Assembly (NCBI GenBank): GCA_910584345.1
Contig: CAJTZX010000058.1
Span: 1-23,253, forward strand
Source of the DNA: an uncultured Eubacterium sp.
Lineage (GTDB): Bacteria > Bacillota > Clostridia > Lachnospirales > Lachnospiraceae
Direction: 5' to 3'
Length of the DNA: 23,253 nt
Part shown: piece by piece, positions 7,251 through 14,691 of the stretch
Position numbering within the stretch: position 1 is the first letter of the stretch
Layout: every line of letters begins with the position of its first letter
Position numbers and translations under genes: made by a program
The notes under the pieces: generated by a model
What the model was told of the DNA's origin: nothing
The model's database searches: none
The model's input: only the letters and a program-made list of their open reading frames with translations

Positions 7251-7276
7251 AAAAAAGCGGGTTTGCCCGCTTTTTT
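7251..7276 (+). terminator. Terminator of the dapA-dapB operon
   Basis: AAAAAAGCGGG, loop TTTG, CCCGCTTTTTT: a perfect GC-rich stem flanked by A and T runs. The A/T symmetry means it could work in both directions. Confidence 0.92.
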
Positions 7277-7279
7277 ATA

Positions 7280-7462
7280 AATCAGACGGCATTATCAGCC
7301 GTATCATTGGCGACACAGGAACAATTTGTTTTAAATTTATTTTTCACAGCCCTTACAATCGGCACTACGGTTTTAGCAGCGCAGTATGGGGGAAAGCAAG
7401 ACAAAGAATTAGTAGAAGAAGTTCTATGCATTGCATTGAAAATATCATTCCTGAAAACCTAA
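7280..7462 (+). pseudogene. MATE-family efflux pump remnant
   Basis: A frame with no start codon reads NQTALSAVSLATQEQF, then VLNLFFTALTIGTTVLAAQY, then GGKQDKELVEEVLCIALKIS, then FLKT and a stop at 7460-7462. This matches the first two membrane segments of MATE multidrug/Na+ antiporters, where the usual block is ALxAVSLA...LAAQYWGK. About 60 of some 450 residues remain. The N-terminus is cut at the dapB terminator and the rest is missing; the usual Trp of YWGK is Gly here, which fits decay. It directly precedes the O-acetyltransferase gene, so the deletion probably removed most of the pump while keeping its neighbours. Confidence 0.75.
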
Positions 7463-7489
7463 CTACAAACCAACAATAAGGAGGAACTT

Positions 7490-8122
7490 ATGAACCAAAA
7501 AGAAAGAATGCTGAACGGTCTGCCTTATAAGGCGTGGCTTGATGGGCTGGAAGAAGAACGGGAAGTCTGCAAGCAGCTCATTTATGAATTTAATCTCCTG
7601 CCGCCGAAAGAAAGATTGCAGATTCCCGAAATTCTGAGAAGACTGCTTGGAAAAACAGGGGAAACAGTTTGGATAGAACCGCCTTTTCATTGTGACTACG
7701 GGTGGAACATTGAAGTAGGCAATCATTTTTTTGCAAATTATAACCTCACGATTCTTGATGTGGGAAAAGTCACAATTGGGGAAAATGCACAAATCGCACC
7801 TAATGTATCCATCTATACGGCAGGACACCCAATACACCCAGAAAGCCGCAACTCTGGTTATGAATACGGAATACCTATCTCGATTGGTAATAACGTATGG
7901 ATAGGCGGCAATGCGGTCATACTTCCGGGAGTGACGATTGGAAACAATGTTGTAATCGGAGCAGGAAGTATTGTAGCAAAAGACGTTCCCGACAACGTGA
8001 TTGCAACAGGTAATCCTTGCAGGGTTATCCGTGAAATAACGGAAGAAGATAGAATTTACTACTTCAAGAAAAGAAAATTTGACACAGAATCTTGGACTGA
8101 TATGGAGGAAAACAGAACATGA
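7490..8122 (+). CDS. Maltose/galactoside-type O-acetyltransferase (hexapeptide repeat)
   Basis: The 210-residue protein starts with the Mac domain (NQKERMLNGLPYKAW ... LIYEFN, about residues 2-35) and continues as a left-handed beta-helix of hexapeptide repeats (NIEVGNHFFANYN, KVTIGENAQIAPNVSI, ISIGNNVWIGGNAVILPGV, GNNVVIGAGSIVAKDVP). The catalytic His is H113 in TAGHPIHPE. The family acetylates sugars with acetyl-CoA and works as a trimer in the cytosol; the sugar is not known here. AAGGAGG lies 5 bases before the ATG. Its stop overlaps the next gene by ATGA, so the two are translationally coupled. It sits between a MATE remnant and a second acetyltransferase stub. Confidence 0.9.
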   Translation: MNQKERMLNGLPYKAWLDGLEEEREVCKQLIYEFNLLPPKERLQIPEILRRLLGKTGETVWIEPPFHCDYGWNIEVGNHFFANYNLTILDVGKVTIGENAQIAPNVSIYTAGHPIHPESRNSGYEYGIPISIGNNVWIGGNAVILPGVTIGNNVVIGAGSIVAKDVPDNVIATGNPCRVIREITEEDRIYYFKKRKFDTESWTDMEENRT

Positions 8123-8502
8123 AGATTGAACATATTGCGCTGTATGTAAAGGATTTAGAACGGGCAAAGGATTTTTTTACACGCTATTTCCATGCAGCGG
8201 CGGGAGAAAAGTACCATAACCCCAAAACAGGTTTCCAGTCTTATTTTCTTTCTTTTCAGGGGGAGTGTAGATTAGAGATTATGAGCAATCCCCAAATGGT
8301 GAATATGGAAAAGCTGCCTGCCCGTACAGGGTATGCACATATTGCTCTTTCCGTAGGAACAAAAGAAACAGTCAATTCGTTGACGGAACAATTAAGGAAA
8401 GACGGTTATCGCATAATCAGTAATCCACGGACAACAGGAGACGGATATTATGAGAGCTGCCTGATTGATTTAGAAGATAACCAGATTGAAATCACAATTT
8501 AA
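8119..8502 (+). CDS. VOC-family (glyoxalase/bleomycin-resistance-like) protein
   Basis: The 127-residue protein has the two paired beta-alpha-beta-beta-beta modules of the vicinal oxygen chelate fold. The first is KIEHIALYVKDLERAKDFFTRYF (His5 is a candidate metal ligand) with RLEIM (Glu). The second begins GYAHIALSVGTKE and ends DLEDNQIEITI, where the Glu of IEI is the usual last metal ligand. Members include lactoylglutathione lyase, dioxygenases and drug-binding proteins; the substrate is not predictable. It overlaps the upstream O-acetyltransferase by four bases (ATGA), and GGAGG lies inside that gene's end, so both belong to one transcript. Confidence 0.88.
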   Translation: MKIEHIALYVKDLERAKDFFTRYFHAAAGEKYHNPKTGFQSYFLSFQGECRLEIMSNPQMVNMEKLPARTGYAHIALSVGTKETVNSLTEQLRKDGYRIISNPRTTGDGYYESCLIDLEDNQIEITI

Positions 8503-8523
8503 CAGAAGAAAAAGGATATGACA

Positions 8524-8697
8524 ATGAGAGAAGGAATTATGAATGGAAAGCTGTTTACGGATGAATGTGAGGGACTTCCGGCAGAACGCACAGCCGCCAA
8601 AATAAAAATGAAATCCTTTAATATGATTATTTTGAGTATGCAAAAACATTTTAGTTATATAGAGACAAAACAGACAGCTACCATTTGTAATGAATAG
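8524..8697 (+). pseudogene. N-terminal stub of a second sugar O-acetyltransferase
   Basis: A 57-codon frame with AAAGGA 7 bases upstream begins MREGIMNGKLFTDECEGLP, then AERTAAKIKMKSFN. This is the N-terminal Mac domain of maltose-acetyltransferase-type enzymes (pattern: MLxGKLY ... GLxxER ... K ... FN) and is parallel to residues 5-35 of the intact gene at 7490. After FN the sequence loses all similarity and ends about 25 codons later. The whole beta-helix is missing, so it is a truncated gene, perhaps left when a neighbouring segment was deleted. It could still be translated as a short peptide. Confidence 0.65.
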
Positions 8698-8721
8698 ACT
8701 GCGGCAAAGTTTGTTTGTGGA

Positions 8722-8750
8722 TTGCAATTTTAAAATGAATGTGCTATGCT
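8722..8750 (+). promoter_or_regulatory. Promoter of the FliD-C-like gene
   Basis: TTGCAA (8722-8727) and TATGCT (8745-8750) are spaced by 17 bases. The -10 region extends as TATGCTAAT, as in the chemoreceptor promoter at 10792. Confidence 0.7.
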
Positions 8751-8837
8751 AATATACAACTAGAAGTTTTACGCTGATAACAAAGATCAGATGTCAGGAT
8801 ATGGAAGTCCATATATTTTTTCAAAGGAGTGATGACA

Positions 8838-9992
8838 ATGAATGTAAATCAAAATTTTTTCGGTGGAATGGGAAATACAAGTTTTTTCTCAGACTATGCC
8901 AGCATTAGAAATGGCAGTTATCGAAGGCTTTTAAAAGCTTATTACGGTGGAAATAATCAATCAAGTACGACAGCCGGTACAAGAAAAACCAGCAATGTGC
9001 TTGAACAGATTCTTGAAGAGAGAAAGAATCCAAAAGTTTCCGAGCAGACCAAAGAAGCAAATTCCAAGCTGACATCAGGAATACCGACTTTGACAAATGC
9101 TGTTAAAGCATTACAAAATGACACAACATATACCGATTCGGAAGATGGTAAGAAGAGTGCACAGGACAAGATGGTTTCAGCACTGAAAACTTATGTGTCT
9201 GAGTATAATGATGTTGTCAATGCGGCAAAGAAATCCACTCTGTCAAATAAGACATCGCATATTGCAAGCATGATGAAAAGTACAACGGAAAACGCTGATA
9301 AGCTTAAGGAAATCGGGATTTCGGTAAATGCTAACGGTACGCTTCAATTTATTGAGGGTCAGGCAAAGCACGCGGACATCTCTAAAGTGCAGGATTTGTT
9401 TTCAGCTAAAAATAGCATGAGTTATGGTTCCACAGTTATGTCCCGTCTTCAGTTTGCAGGCATTACCTCCGGCACTACAAGCAGTACGAAAAATGAAGAT
9501 ACCGTAAGTTCCGTTTCCAGTGCCGCTTCGTTTCTTGCGGACAGCAAATCGCTTGCATCGGATGCGTTATATGCAAAGATAAAGGATAAGAATGGCAAGG
9601 AAACGTATGATATTGACAAGATTTTTTCCACAGCAAAGAGTTTTGTAAACAATTATAACGGTATGTTTGAAGCTGCAAAATCCAGCACAAATTCCGGTGT
9701 GGCATCAAATTTGTCTTATATTAAGGAAAAAACAGAGAAAAACAAGGAAGCATTGGCGCAGTTTGGGATTTCTCTGGATGCGAATAATAAAATGAAGATT
9801 GATGAGGACACATTTAAAAAATCAGATATGTCCGATGTGCAGAAGTTTTTCAAAGATTATGGCTCCTCTGTTGCCACAAATGCTTCACTGGTAGATCATT
9901 ATTTGACTTCCATGGCAAAAAATGCCAATGGTTATACGTCTGCTGGGGCATATAATATACAGGGAATTTCTCAGTTTAACGATTTTATTTAA
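8838..9992 (+). CDS. Protein with two FliD-C-like repeats, function unknown
   Basis: The 384-residue protein has no signal peptide and no membrane segment. It opens with GGMGNTSFFSDYASIRNGSY (residues 10-28) and RRLLKAYYGG. Two similar units follow, at about 114-207 and 264-362. Each starts with SxxKxxVxxYNxxxxAAKxST and continues to KEIGISVNANGTLQF or AQFGISLDANNKMKI, then DISKVQDLF or DMSDVQKFF. That order (YN helix, IGI-NG-L, D...V..LF) is the pattern of the C-terminal domain of the flagellar cap protein FliD. No flagellar gene lies nearby, but a chemoreceptor gene follows. The start at 8838 has AAAGGAG 8 bases upstream. I infer a FliD-like assembled or secreted protein; the true role is unknown. 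Confidence 0.7.
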   Translation: MNVNQNFFGGMGNTSFFSDYASIRNGSYRRLLKAYYGGNNQSSTTAGTRKTSNVLEQILEERKNPKVSEQTKEANSKLTSGIPTLTNAVKALQNDTTYTDSEDGKKSAQDKMVSALKTYVSEYNDVVNAAKKSTLSNKTSHIASMMKSTTENADKLKEIGISVNANGTLQFIEGQAKHADISKVQDLFSAKNSMSYGSTVMSRLQFAGITSGTTSSTKNEDTVSSVSSAASFLADSKSLASDALYAKIKDKNGKETYDIDKIFSTAKSFVNNYNGMFEAAKSSTNSGVASNLSYIKEKTEKNKEALAQFGISLDANNKMKIDEDTFKKSDMSDVQKFFKDYGSSVATNASLVDHYLTSMAKNANGYTSAGAYNIQGISQFNDFI

Positions 9993-10033
9993 TTCATGTA
10001 CTGATGTAGCAAAATAAGCATATAGTAATTGGA

Positions 10034-10086
10034 CCGAAAGCCAATCTATTTTTATCGAAATTTGATGAATATAGATTGGCTTTTGG
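10034..10086 (+). terminator. Terminator after the FliD-C-like gene
   Basis: CCGAAAGCCAATCTAT (10034-10049) pairs with ATAGATTGGCTTTTGG (10071-10086), nearly perfectly, around a 21-base loop. TTTT lies inside the right arm. It could act in both directions. Confidence 0.7.
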
Positions 10087-10355
10087 TATAAAAGAGAATT
10101 AAATATTTGTCCGGGAACAAGATTGTCCAAAAAGGATATATGACCGGACGGTGATGCAGTTGGTTGCTTTGGATTTTAAGAGTATGGGATTTTTATTGAA
10201 AATGCGCTGGAAAATGGAATCGTATATGAGAAAACAGGAAACTCAAAAATAGTTACCAAAATATGTTATGAAGCAAGCAAAAGTAATTATCTAGCTTTAA
10301 TACCAACAATTATCGCGACAAGATAAATATACATAATTGTATTTCAAAACAAAAT
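10087..10355. other. Intergenic region without a clear gene
   Basis: Nothing recognisable. GTCCGG (10109-10114) and CCGGAC (10144-10149) form a weak inverted repeat. Two short open stretches around 10155-10327 (one beginning MQLVALDFKSMGF, the other containing NALENGIVYEKTGNSKIV) lie in different frames and may be remains of one broken gene, but I cannot identify it. Confidence 0.3.
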
Positions 10356-10682
10356 ATGATACAGCTGGAAAAGATTACTTATACGCATCCTGCAAATAAA
10401 CTTGCTGTAAAGCTGTTGAAGTTATGTATGGAAGAGAATACAAATCCGAGAGATTTGCTGGATGAATTATTTTCCTTGGATATATCACTGGAAGTAATTT
10501 GCTTGGAATTGGAAATATTTCTGCGCTTTTGCGATGTAGCAAATAAAGAGGCTCTGGAGGTTATGCTGTATTTGCGTTTGCAAAATGAGAGCTTTAACGG
10601 AACATCTGAGATTCAAAGAAGATTAGCAAATCATATGTATGAGATAAGATGTAATGACAGCAGTGTAAGCAATGACATCTAA
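10356..10682 (+). CDS. Small protein of unknown function
   Basis: The 108-residue frame reads MIQLEKITYTHPANKLAVKL, is mostly helical in appearance with many Leu and Glu, and ends with a polar tail (EIRCNDSSVSNDI). I do not recognise a family. No good ribosome binding site precedes the ATG, and the frame is open for some codons upstream, so the start is uncertain. It lies between the FliD-C-like gene and the chemoreceptor and ends about 90 bases before the chemoreceptor promoter. It may be a real small gene or a remnant. Confidence 0.4.
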   Translation: MIQLEKITYTHPANKLAVKLLKLCMEENTNPRDLLDELFSLDISLEVICLELEIFLRFCDVANKEALEVMLYLRLQNESFNGTSEIQRRLANHMYEIRCNDSSVSNDI

Positions 10683-10768
10683 CCTTGTATCGATGCCATT
10701 TGGTATTTGCGACTGCTATTTTGTAACAAATCCATCGTCAAAACCAACAGACACAGGCAATGAATTCA

Positions 10769-10797
10769 TTGACAGCATCCCCCTGAAATGTTATGCT
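10769..10797 (+). promoter_or_regulatory. Promoter of the chemoreceptor gene
   Basis: A consensus -35 TTGACA (10769-10774) and TATGCT (10792-10797) are spaced by 17 bases, continuing as TATGCTAAT. It lies about 85 bases before the start codon. Confidence 0.78.
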
Positions 10798-10881
10798 AAT
10801 TTTGGAGATGTGTAACAATTTGGTTCGTTACAGAGATCGGAAAAAAGTGTAAGAATAACAGGGGAACAAGGAGAAGGCATT

Positions 10882-12927
10882 ATGAAAAAGACGATGGAAA
10901 TGAAAACAAGGAAAAAAGAAACAACCAAAACAACCGGGCCCGGGAACAGGCAAAAATCAGATCAAACACTGCAAAAACATCTGGTTTCACAGATTATGCG
11001 TCTGTTTTTGATTTCAGTTATTACACTCATCATTGTATCTGGAATATTTATGTATTTCAGCAATATTAATACGCTGCATGAGATGACAAATGTTGCGCTG
11101 AATTCGACTTCTTCTGCCGTTGAGCGAACGCTGCATACGTTAGAAGTAAACGCAATGAATGTAGCTGCGCTGGAAACGATCAGGGATACCAGCACGTCTA
11201 AGGAAGAAAAGCTGGAAGCGATGGAAGGCGTTCGTCTGCAGAATGAATATGATGAAGTAGGATTTGTAGAATTAGATGGGAAAGGCTATTCTAATTATGG
11301 AGATTTTGACTTTAACGATCAGTTTCATTTTCAGGCGACGTCAAAAGGAGAAGTTTTTGTCGGGGAGCCGATTATTAATCGTCTCAACGGTGATATCATT
11401 ATTATATCGGGTGCGCCTGTTTATAATGACACGAAGATCGTTGGTACGGTATATATTGTTGATTTAGTTGCGTCCGTCAATGATAAAATCGGGGAAATTA
11501 CTTTTGGAAAAACGGGCCGGGCATATATTATCAATAAAGATGGAACGGTCATTTTTCATAAAGACGAGCAGAAAATCGCAGAAGAGGCAAACGCGATTAC
11601 TCTTAAGGAAACGGACAGATCGTACGCTTCCCTGGCAAAGGCAACGAAAAAAATTCTTGCCAGTACGCAGGCAGGTACAACTACCTATTGGCAAGGCGGC
11701 AAAAGTATGTTTGCTGCTTACTGTCCGGTAAAAGGACATGAGGATTGGCGGCTGATTATGACTGCTCCAAACAGTGAATTTGTATCAGTAGTTTTTGTCT
11801 CTGTGATTGTCAATAGCGTGATTGGTGTTTTGCTTTTAGTAATCAGTATCGTATTGATGAAACGCCGGATTCAGGACATTATTTATCCGGTTGATCTAGT
11901 AACAAAACGTTTGGTAAAGCTTGCTGAAGGAGATTTGAAAACGCCGGTGGAAGTTATTAATACCGGAGATGAGCTTGCTATTTTATCCAAAAACCTGGGA
12001 GAGACGATTCAAAGCCTGAATCTGTATATTTCAGATATTACAAGGGTACTTGCGCAGTTGTCTTCAGGAAATTTGGATATACAGACAGAAGCCAGCTTTG
12101 CGGGAGACTTTGTCAGTCTGAAAGAGTCAATCGATACCATTATTCACTCACTCAATGAGACAATGACGCAGATGAACGGTGCAGCGGATCTTGTGGCAGA
12201 TCATTCAGACGGTACTTCGCAGGGCGCGAAAAATCTGGCGGACAGTACGACGGATCAGGCAAGTGTGTTAGAGGAGCTGACGGCAAGTATTCTAAGTGTT
12301 TCTGATCAGGTAAAGCTTACCGCAGACAATGCTTCCAGAGCAAACGAGCGTTCTAAGGAAGCAGAGAAAAATGTAGTAGCCTGCAACGAGCAAATGCAGT
12401 CTATGATTCAGGCAATGGCAGATATTAAAGAAGGCTCCGCAAAGATCAGCGATATTATCAAAAATATTGAGAGTATTGCCGAACAGACAAATTTACTGTC
12501 TTTAAATGCCGCAATTGAAGCAGCGCGTGCAGGTGAAGCAGGCCGGGGCTTTTCGGTTGTCGCAGAGGAAGTGCGAAGTCTTGCGGAAGAGAGTGCGAAG
12601 GCAGCTCAAAATACTGCAAAGTTGATTACAAAGTCAATCGAAACTGTAGAAAATGGGACAAGTATCGTCAACGCAACAGCGGAATCACTGACGCAGGTTG
12701 TAAGCAATACGAGTGAGATTACCGGGATTATTTCGGAGATTGCAGATGCGGCGAGAGAACAGGCGACGGCAATTGAACAGATTAATACGGGGTTTGAACA
12801 GATGTCAAATGCGGTTACTACGAATTCCATGACTGCGCAGGAGAGTGCATCATCCAGCGAGGAGTTGGCTGCACAGGCACAGAATTTAAAAGAGCTGATA
12901 GGCCGGTTTTCTTTAAAAAATGAATGA
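10882..12927 (+). CDS. Methyl-accepting chemotaxis protein with Cache sensor
   Basis: The 681-residue membrane receptor has a charged N-terminus (about 35 residues), TM1 (about 41-60, LFLISVITLIIVSGIFMYF), an extracellular Cache-type sensor (about 61-300, with PVYNDTKIVGTVYIVDL and GKTGRAYIINKDGTVIFHKD), TM2 (about 301-326), HAMP (about 327-380) and a long coiled-coil signalling domain. The hairpin tip (about 534-565) reads SIAEQTNLLSLNAAIEAARA then GEAGRGFSVVAEEVR, the invariant CheA/CheW contact region. It would sense a small molecule outside the cell and steer CheA. The C-terminus lacks a CheR-binding pentapeptide. GGAG lies just upstream of the ATG. Ligand unknown. No other chemotaxis gene is in the window. 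Confidence 0.95.
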   Translation: MKKTMEMKTRKKETTKTTGPGNRQKSDQTLQKHLVSQIMRLFLISVITLIIVSGIFMYFSNINTLHEMTNVALNSTSSAVERTLHTLEVNAMNVAALETIRDTSTSKEEKLEAMEGVRLQNEYDEVGFVELDGKGYSNYGDFDFNDQFHFQATSKGEVFVGEPIINRLNGDIIIISGAPVYNDTKIVGTVYIVDLVASVNDKIGEITFGKTGRAYIINKDGTVIFHKDEQKIAEEANAITLKETDRSYASLAKATKKILASTQAGTTTYWQGGKSMFAAYCPVKGHEDWRLIMTAPNSEFVSVVFVSVIVNSVIGVLLLVISIVLMKRRIQDIIYPVDLVTKRLVKLAEGDLKTPVEVINTGDELAILSKNLGETIQSLNLYISDITRVLAQLSSGNLDIQTEASFAGDFVSLKESIDTIIHSLNETMTQMNGAADLVADHSDGTSQGAKNLADSTTDQASVLEELTASILSVSDQVKLTADNASRANERSKEAEKNVVACNEQMQSMIQAMADIKEGSAKISDIIKNIESIAEQTNLLSLNAAIEAARAGEAGRGFSVVAEEVRSLAEESAKAAQNTAKLITKSIETVENGTSIVNATAESLTQVVSNTSEITGIISEIADAAREQATAIEQINTGFEQMSNAVTTNSMTAQESASSSEELAAQAQNLKELIGRFSLKNE

Positions 12928-12929
12928 AA

Positions 12930-13076
12930 GTTATTATTCACGGGTCAGGAACGCGCACTGGCTGCGCGTTCCGTGAGAACATGATTGAGGAGTGAGGGGC
13001 GATTTTGCGCAGCAAACTTCCAATATCGCCCCGAATCGTTACTATGAGCGGGCCACAGGCCGTGAATAGTAATGAA
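12930..13076. repeat. Dispersed palindromic element, copy 2 (long form)
   Basis: Outer arms GTTATTATTCACGG (12930-12943) and CCGTGAATAGTAAT (13060-13073) are inverted repeats matching at 12 of 14. Inside are three hairpins. The first is GGAACGCGCA/TGCGCGTTCC (12947-12970 region), shared with copy 1 at 4948 and extended by TCAC/GTGA. The second is GGGGCGAT (12996-13003) / ATCGCCCC (13025-13032). The third is a short GGCC/GGCC at about 13051-13061. GTTACTATGAGCGGG near 13038 echoes the left end. It separates the chemoreceptor gene from the serpin promoter. No ORF fits; it looks like a non-coding MITE/REP-like element. Confidence 0.85.
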
Positions 13077-13101
13077 TGAAATAAGAGTTAGGAAATGAAT
13101 C

Positions 13102-13130
13102 TTGCAAAAAAAATACCAAACTGTTATAAT
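13102..13130 (+). promoter_or_regulatory. Promoter of the serpin gene
   Basis: TTGCAA (13102-13107) and a perfect TATAAT (13125-13130) are 17 bases apart, about 54 bases before the start codon. Confidence 0.78.
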
Positions 13131-13183
13131 CAGCGTATGAATAAAATAAAAAAAAACAGAATTTGTATGAAAGGAGTAATTCT

Positions 13184-14413
13184 ATGATGAAAAAACGTCT
13201 ACTTAGCTCAGCGTTGGCTTTTGTCCTTGCTTCCTCGGCGCTTGTCGCAACTGGTACATATTTTGCTGCCAACGGAAGTCTGACTGCAGTACAGGCAAAG
13301 GAGACGGATGCAAAAACGTCCGTAAAGTCTGTACAAAAATTCGGTTATGGCTTGATGGAGCAATATTTGGAAGAAAAGAATCCGGTTATGTCGCCGGTAT
13401 CTGCATATGTCATGCTCAGTATGGTTGGAAACGGGGCCAAGGGAACGACAAAAAAAGAGTTTGAAAAAGTGTTAGGAAGTGATATGCTGTCTGTTTCAGA
13501 GGGCTTGATGGGTGCGCTGCCGCAGGAAAAAGACGGTATGAAGCTTACGATTGCGAATTCTGCATGGCTGGATGACGAGTTTACGCCAAAGAAAACATGG
13601 CTGAATACGACCCAAAAGCAGTTTCAGTCAGAGGTGTTTCAGGAAGATCTCAGCACAGCAGCTGCAAAAAATAAAATTAACAAATGGGTCAGTGACCGTA
13701 CAAACAAGCTGATCCCAAAGCTTTTAGATAAAAAGCTCGAGAAAGAGACAAGACTTGCTTTGGTGAATGCGTTATATTTTCACGCGGATTGGCAGCAGCA
13801 GTTTGTGCCGGAGCTTACCTTTCAGGGCAGCTTTTATACGGATGATGGGAAGACAAAAAATACAGATATGATGCATGCGTGGAATTATTCATGTGGTTAT
13901 TTTAAAGACGATACGTCAGAAGGAGTGGTGATGCCATATAAAAACAGCAGTTTTGCATTTGTGGCAGTAAAGCCATCCGGCAAAGAGAGTATTCGCGATT
14001 GGTTTGCATCATATAACGCAAAAAAACTTTCAGCGTTAGTTAACAGCAGCCAGACAAAAGATGTGGAGCTTTCTCTTCCAAAATTTGAAATTCGCTGCAA
14101 GATGACATTAAATGACAGTCTGAATAAAATGGGCATAAAAAAAGCTTTTGATGAGGAAAAGGCAGATTTGACACTTCTTGGAAAGACGAAAACAGATGAA
14201 AATCTATATTTAAGCTTTGTACTGCAGGAAGCAGTGATCCGCGTTGCAGAAGAAGGCACTGAAGCTGCTGCGGCAACGATGGGAGCGATTGCAGGAGCAA
14301 CATCGCTCATACCGGATAAGCCGGTCGTGAATTTTGATCGTTCCTTTTTGTATATGATTATAGATACAGAATCTAAAGCGCCATTATTTATGGGCGTTGT
14401 GGATGAACCGTAA
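13184..14413 (+). CDS. Secreted serpin (serine protease inhibitor)
   Basis: The 409-residue protein starts with a signal peptide (MMKKRLLSSALAFVLASSAL, likely cut after VQA, about residue 37). The serpin fold shows NPVMSPVSAYVMLSMVGNGA, TLALVNALYFHADW-type strands (LALVNALYFHADWQQQF) and VNFDRSFLYMII ... APLFMGVVDEP. The reactive-centre hinge, EEGTEAAAATMGAIAGATS (from about residue 356), carries the small-residue GTEAAAAT pattern of inhibitory serpins, so it should trap a target protease by loop insertion. The P1 residue cannot be fixed exactly but small residues (Ala/Gly/Thr) surround it, suggesting an elastase- or subtilisin-like target. AAGGAG lies 7 bases before the chosen ATG. It has its own promoter. 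Confidence 0.93.
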   Translation: MMKKRLLSSALAFVLASSALVATGTYFAANGSLTAVQAKETDAKTSVKSVQKFGYGLMEQYLEEKNPVMSPVSAYVMLSMVGNGAKGTTKKEFEKVLGSDMLSVSEGLMGALPQEKDGMKLTIANSAWLDDEFTPKKTWLNTTQKQFQSEVFQEDLSTAAAKNKINKWVSDRTNKLIPKLLDKKLEKETRLALVNALYFHADWQQQFVPELTFQGSFYTDDGKTKNTDMMHAWNYSCGYFKDDTSEGVVMPYKNSSFAFVAVKPSGKESIRDWFASYNAKKLSALVNSSQTKDVELSLPKFEIRCKMTLNDSLNKMGIKKAFDEEKADLTLLGKTKTDENLYLSFVLQEAVIRVAEEGTEAAAATMGAIAGATSLIPDKPVVNFDRSFLYMIIDTESKAPLFMGVVDEP

Positions 14414-14418
14414 ATGCC

Positions 14419-14691
14419 ATGACGGCAGAGCGTGTCATTAGGGAGGTTACGGACATTTGCAGATCATGCGGTGTCAGGCATCTGTCACTTTTTGGCTCCT
14501 ACGCAAAAGGGACATGGACAAAATACAGCGATATAGATTTTATTGTATCAGGCGTTCCGGATATGGACGAACTGGAAGCGCGTATCGATGAGATAGATAC
14601 ACTTATAAAAATTGATTTGTTTGAATATGAACAATGTGAGAATCGTTTTCTAAGGGAGGATATGGATTGTTATGGAAGGAAAATCTATTAA
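14419..14691 (+). CDS. MntA-type minimal nucleotidyltransferase
   Basis: The 90-residue protein is a complete minimal nucleotidyltransferase: GSYAKGTWTKYSDIDF (about residues 26-41) is the GSx10DxD motif that binds nucleotide and metal, and a later IDLFEYEQ supplies the third acidic residue. Proteins of this type pair with HEPN-fold partners, either as antitoxins that AMPylate the HEPN toxin (MntA/HepT) or in HI0073/HI0074-like pairs. The start overlaps nothing but lies only 5 bases after the serpin stop and has no good ribosome binding site, so it may depend on coupling to the serpin gene or have lost its own leader. Its 3' end overlaps the partner gene by 20 bases. Confidence 0.85.
   Translation: MTAERVIREVTDICRSCGVRHLSLFGSYAKGTWTKYSDIDFIVSGVPDMDELEARIDEIDTLIKIDLFEYEQCENRFLREDMDCYGRKIY

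Noticed and set aside
7463..8167. 234-codon minus-strand frame
   Set aside because: It mirrors the well-supported O-acetyltransferase gene on the plus strand; composition (many Cys, Phe, Arg) is that of an antisense shadow.
13897..14310. 137-codon minus-strand frame in the serpin gene
   Set aside because: The plus strand is clearly serpin coding with the reactive-centre hinge; the reverse frame is Ser-rich without any family sign.
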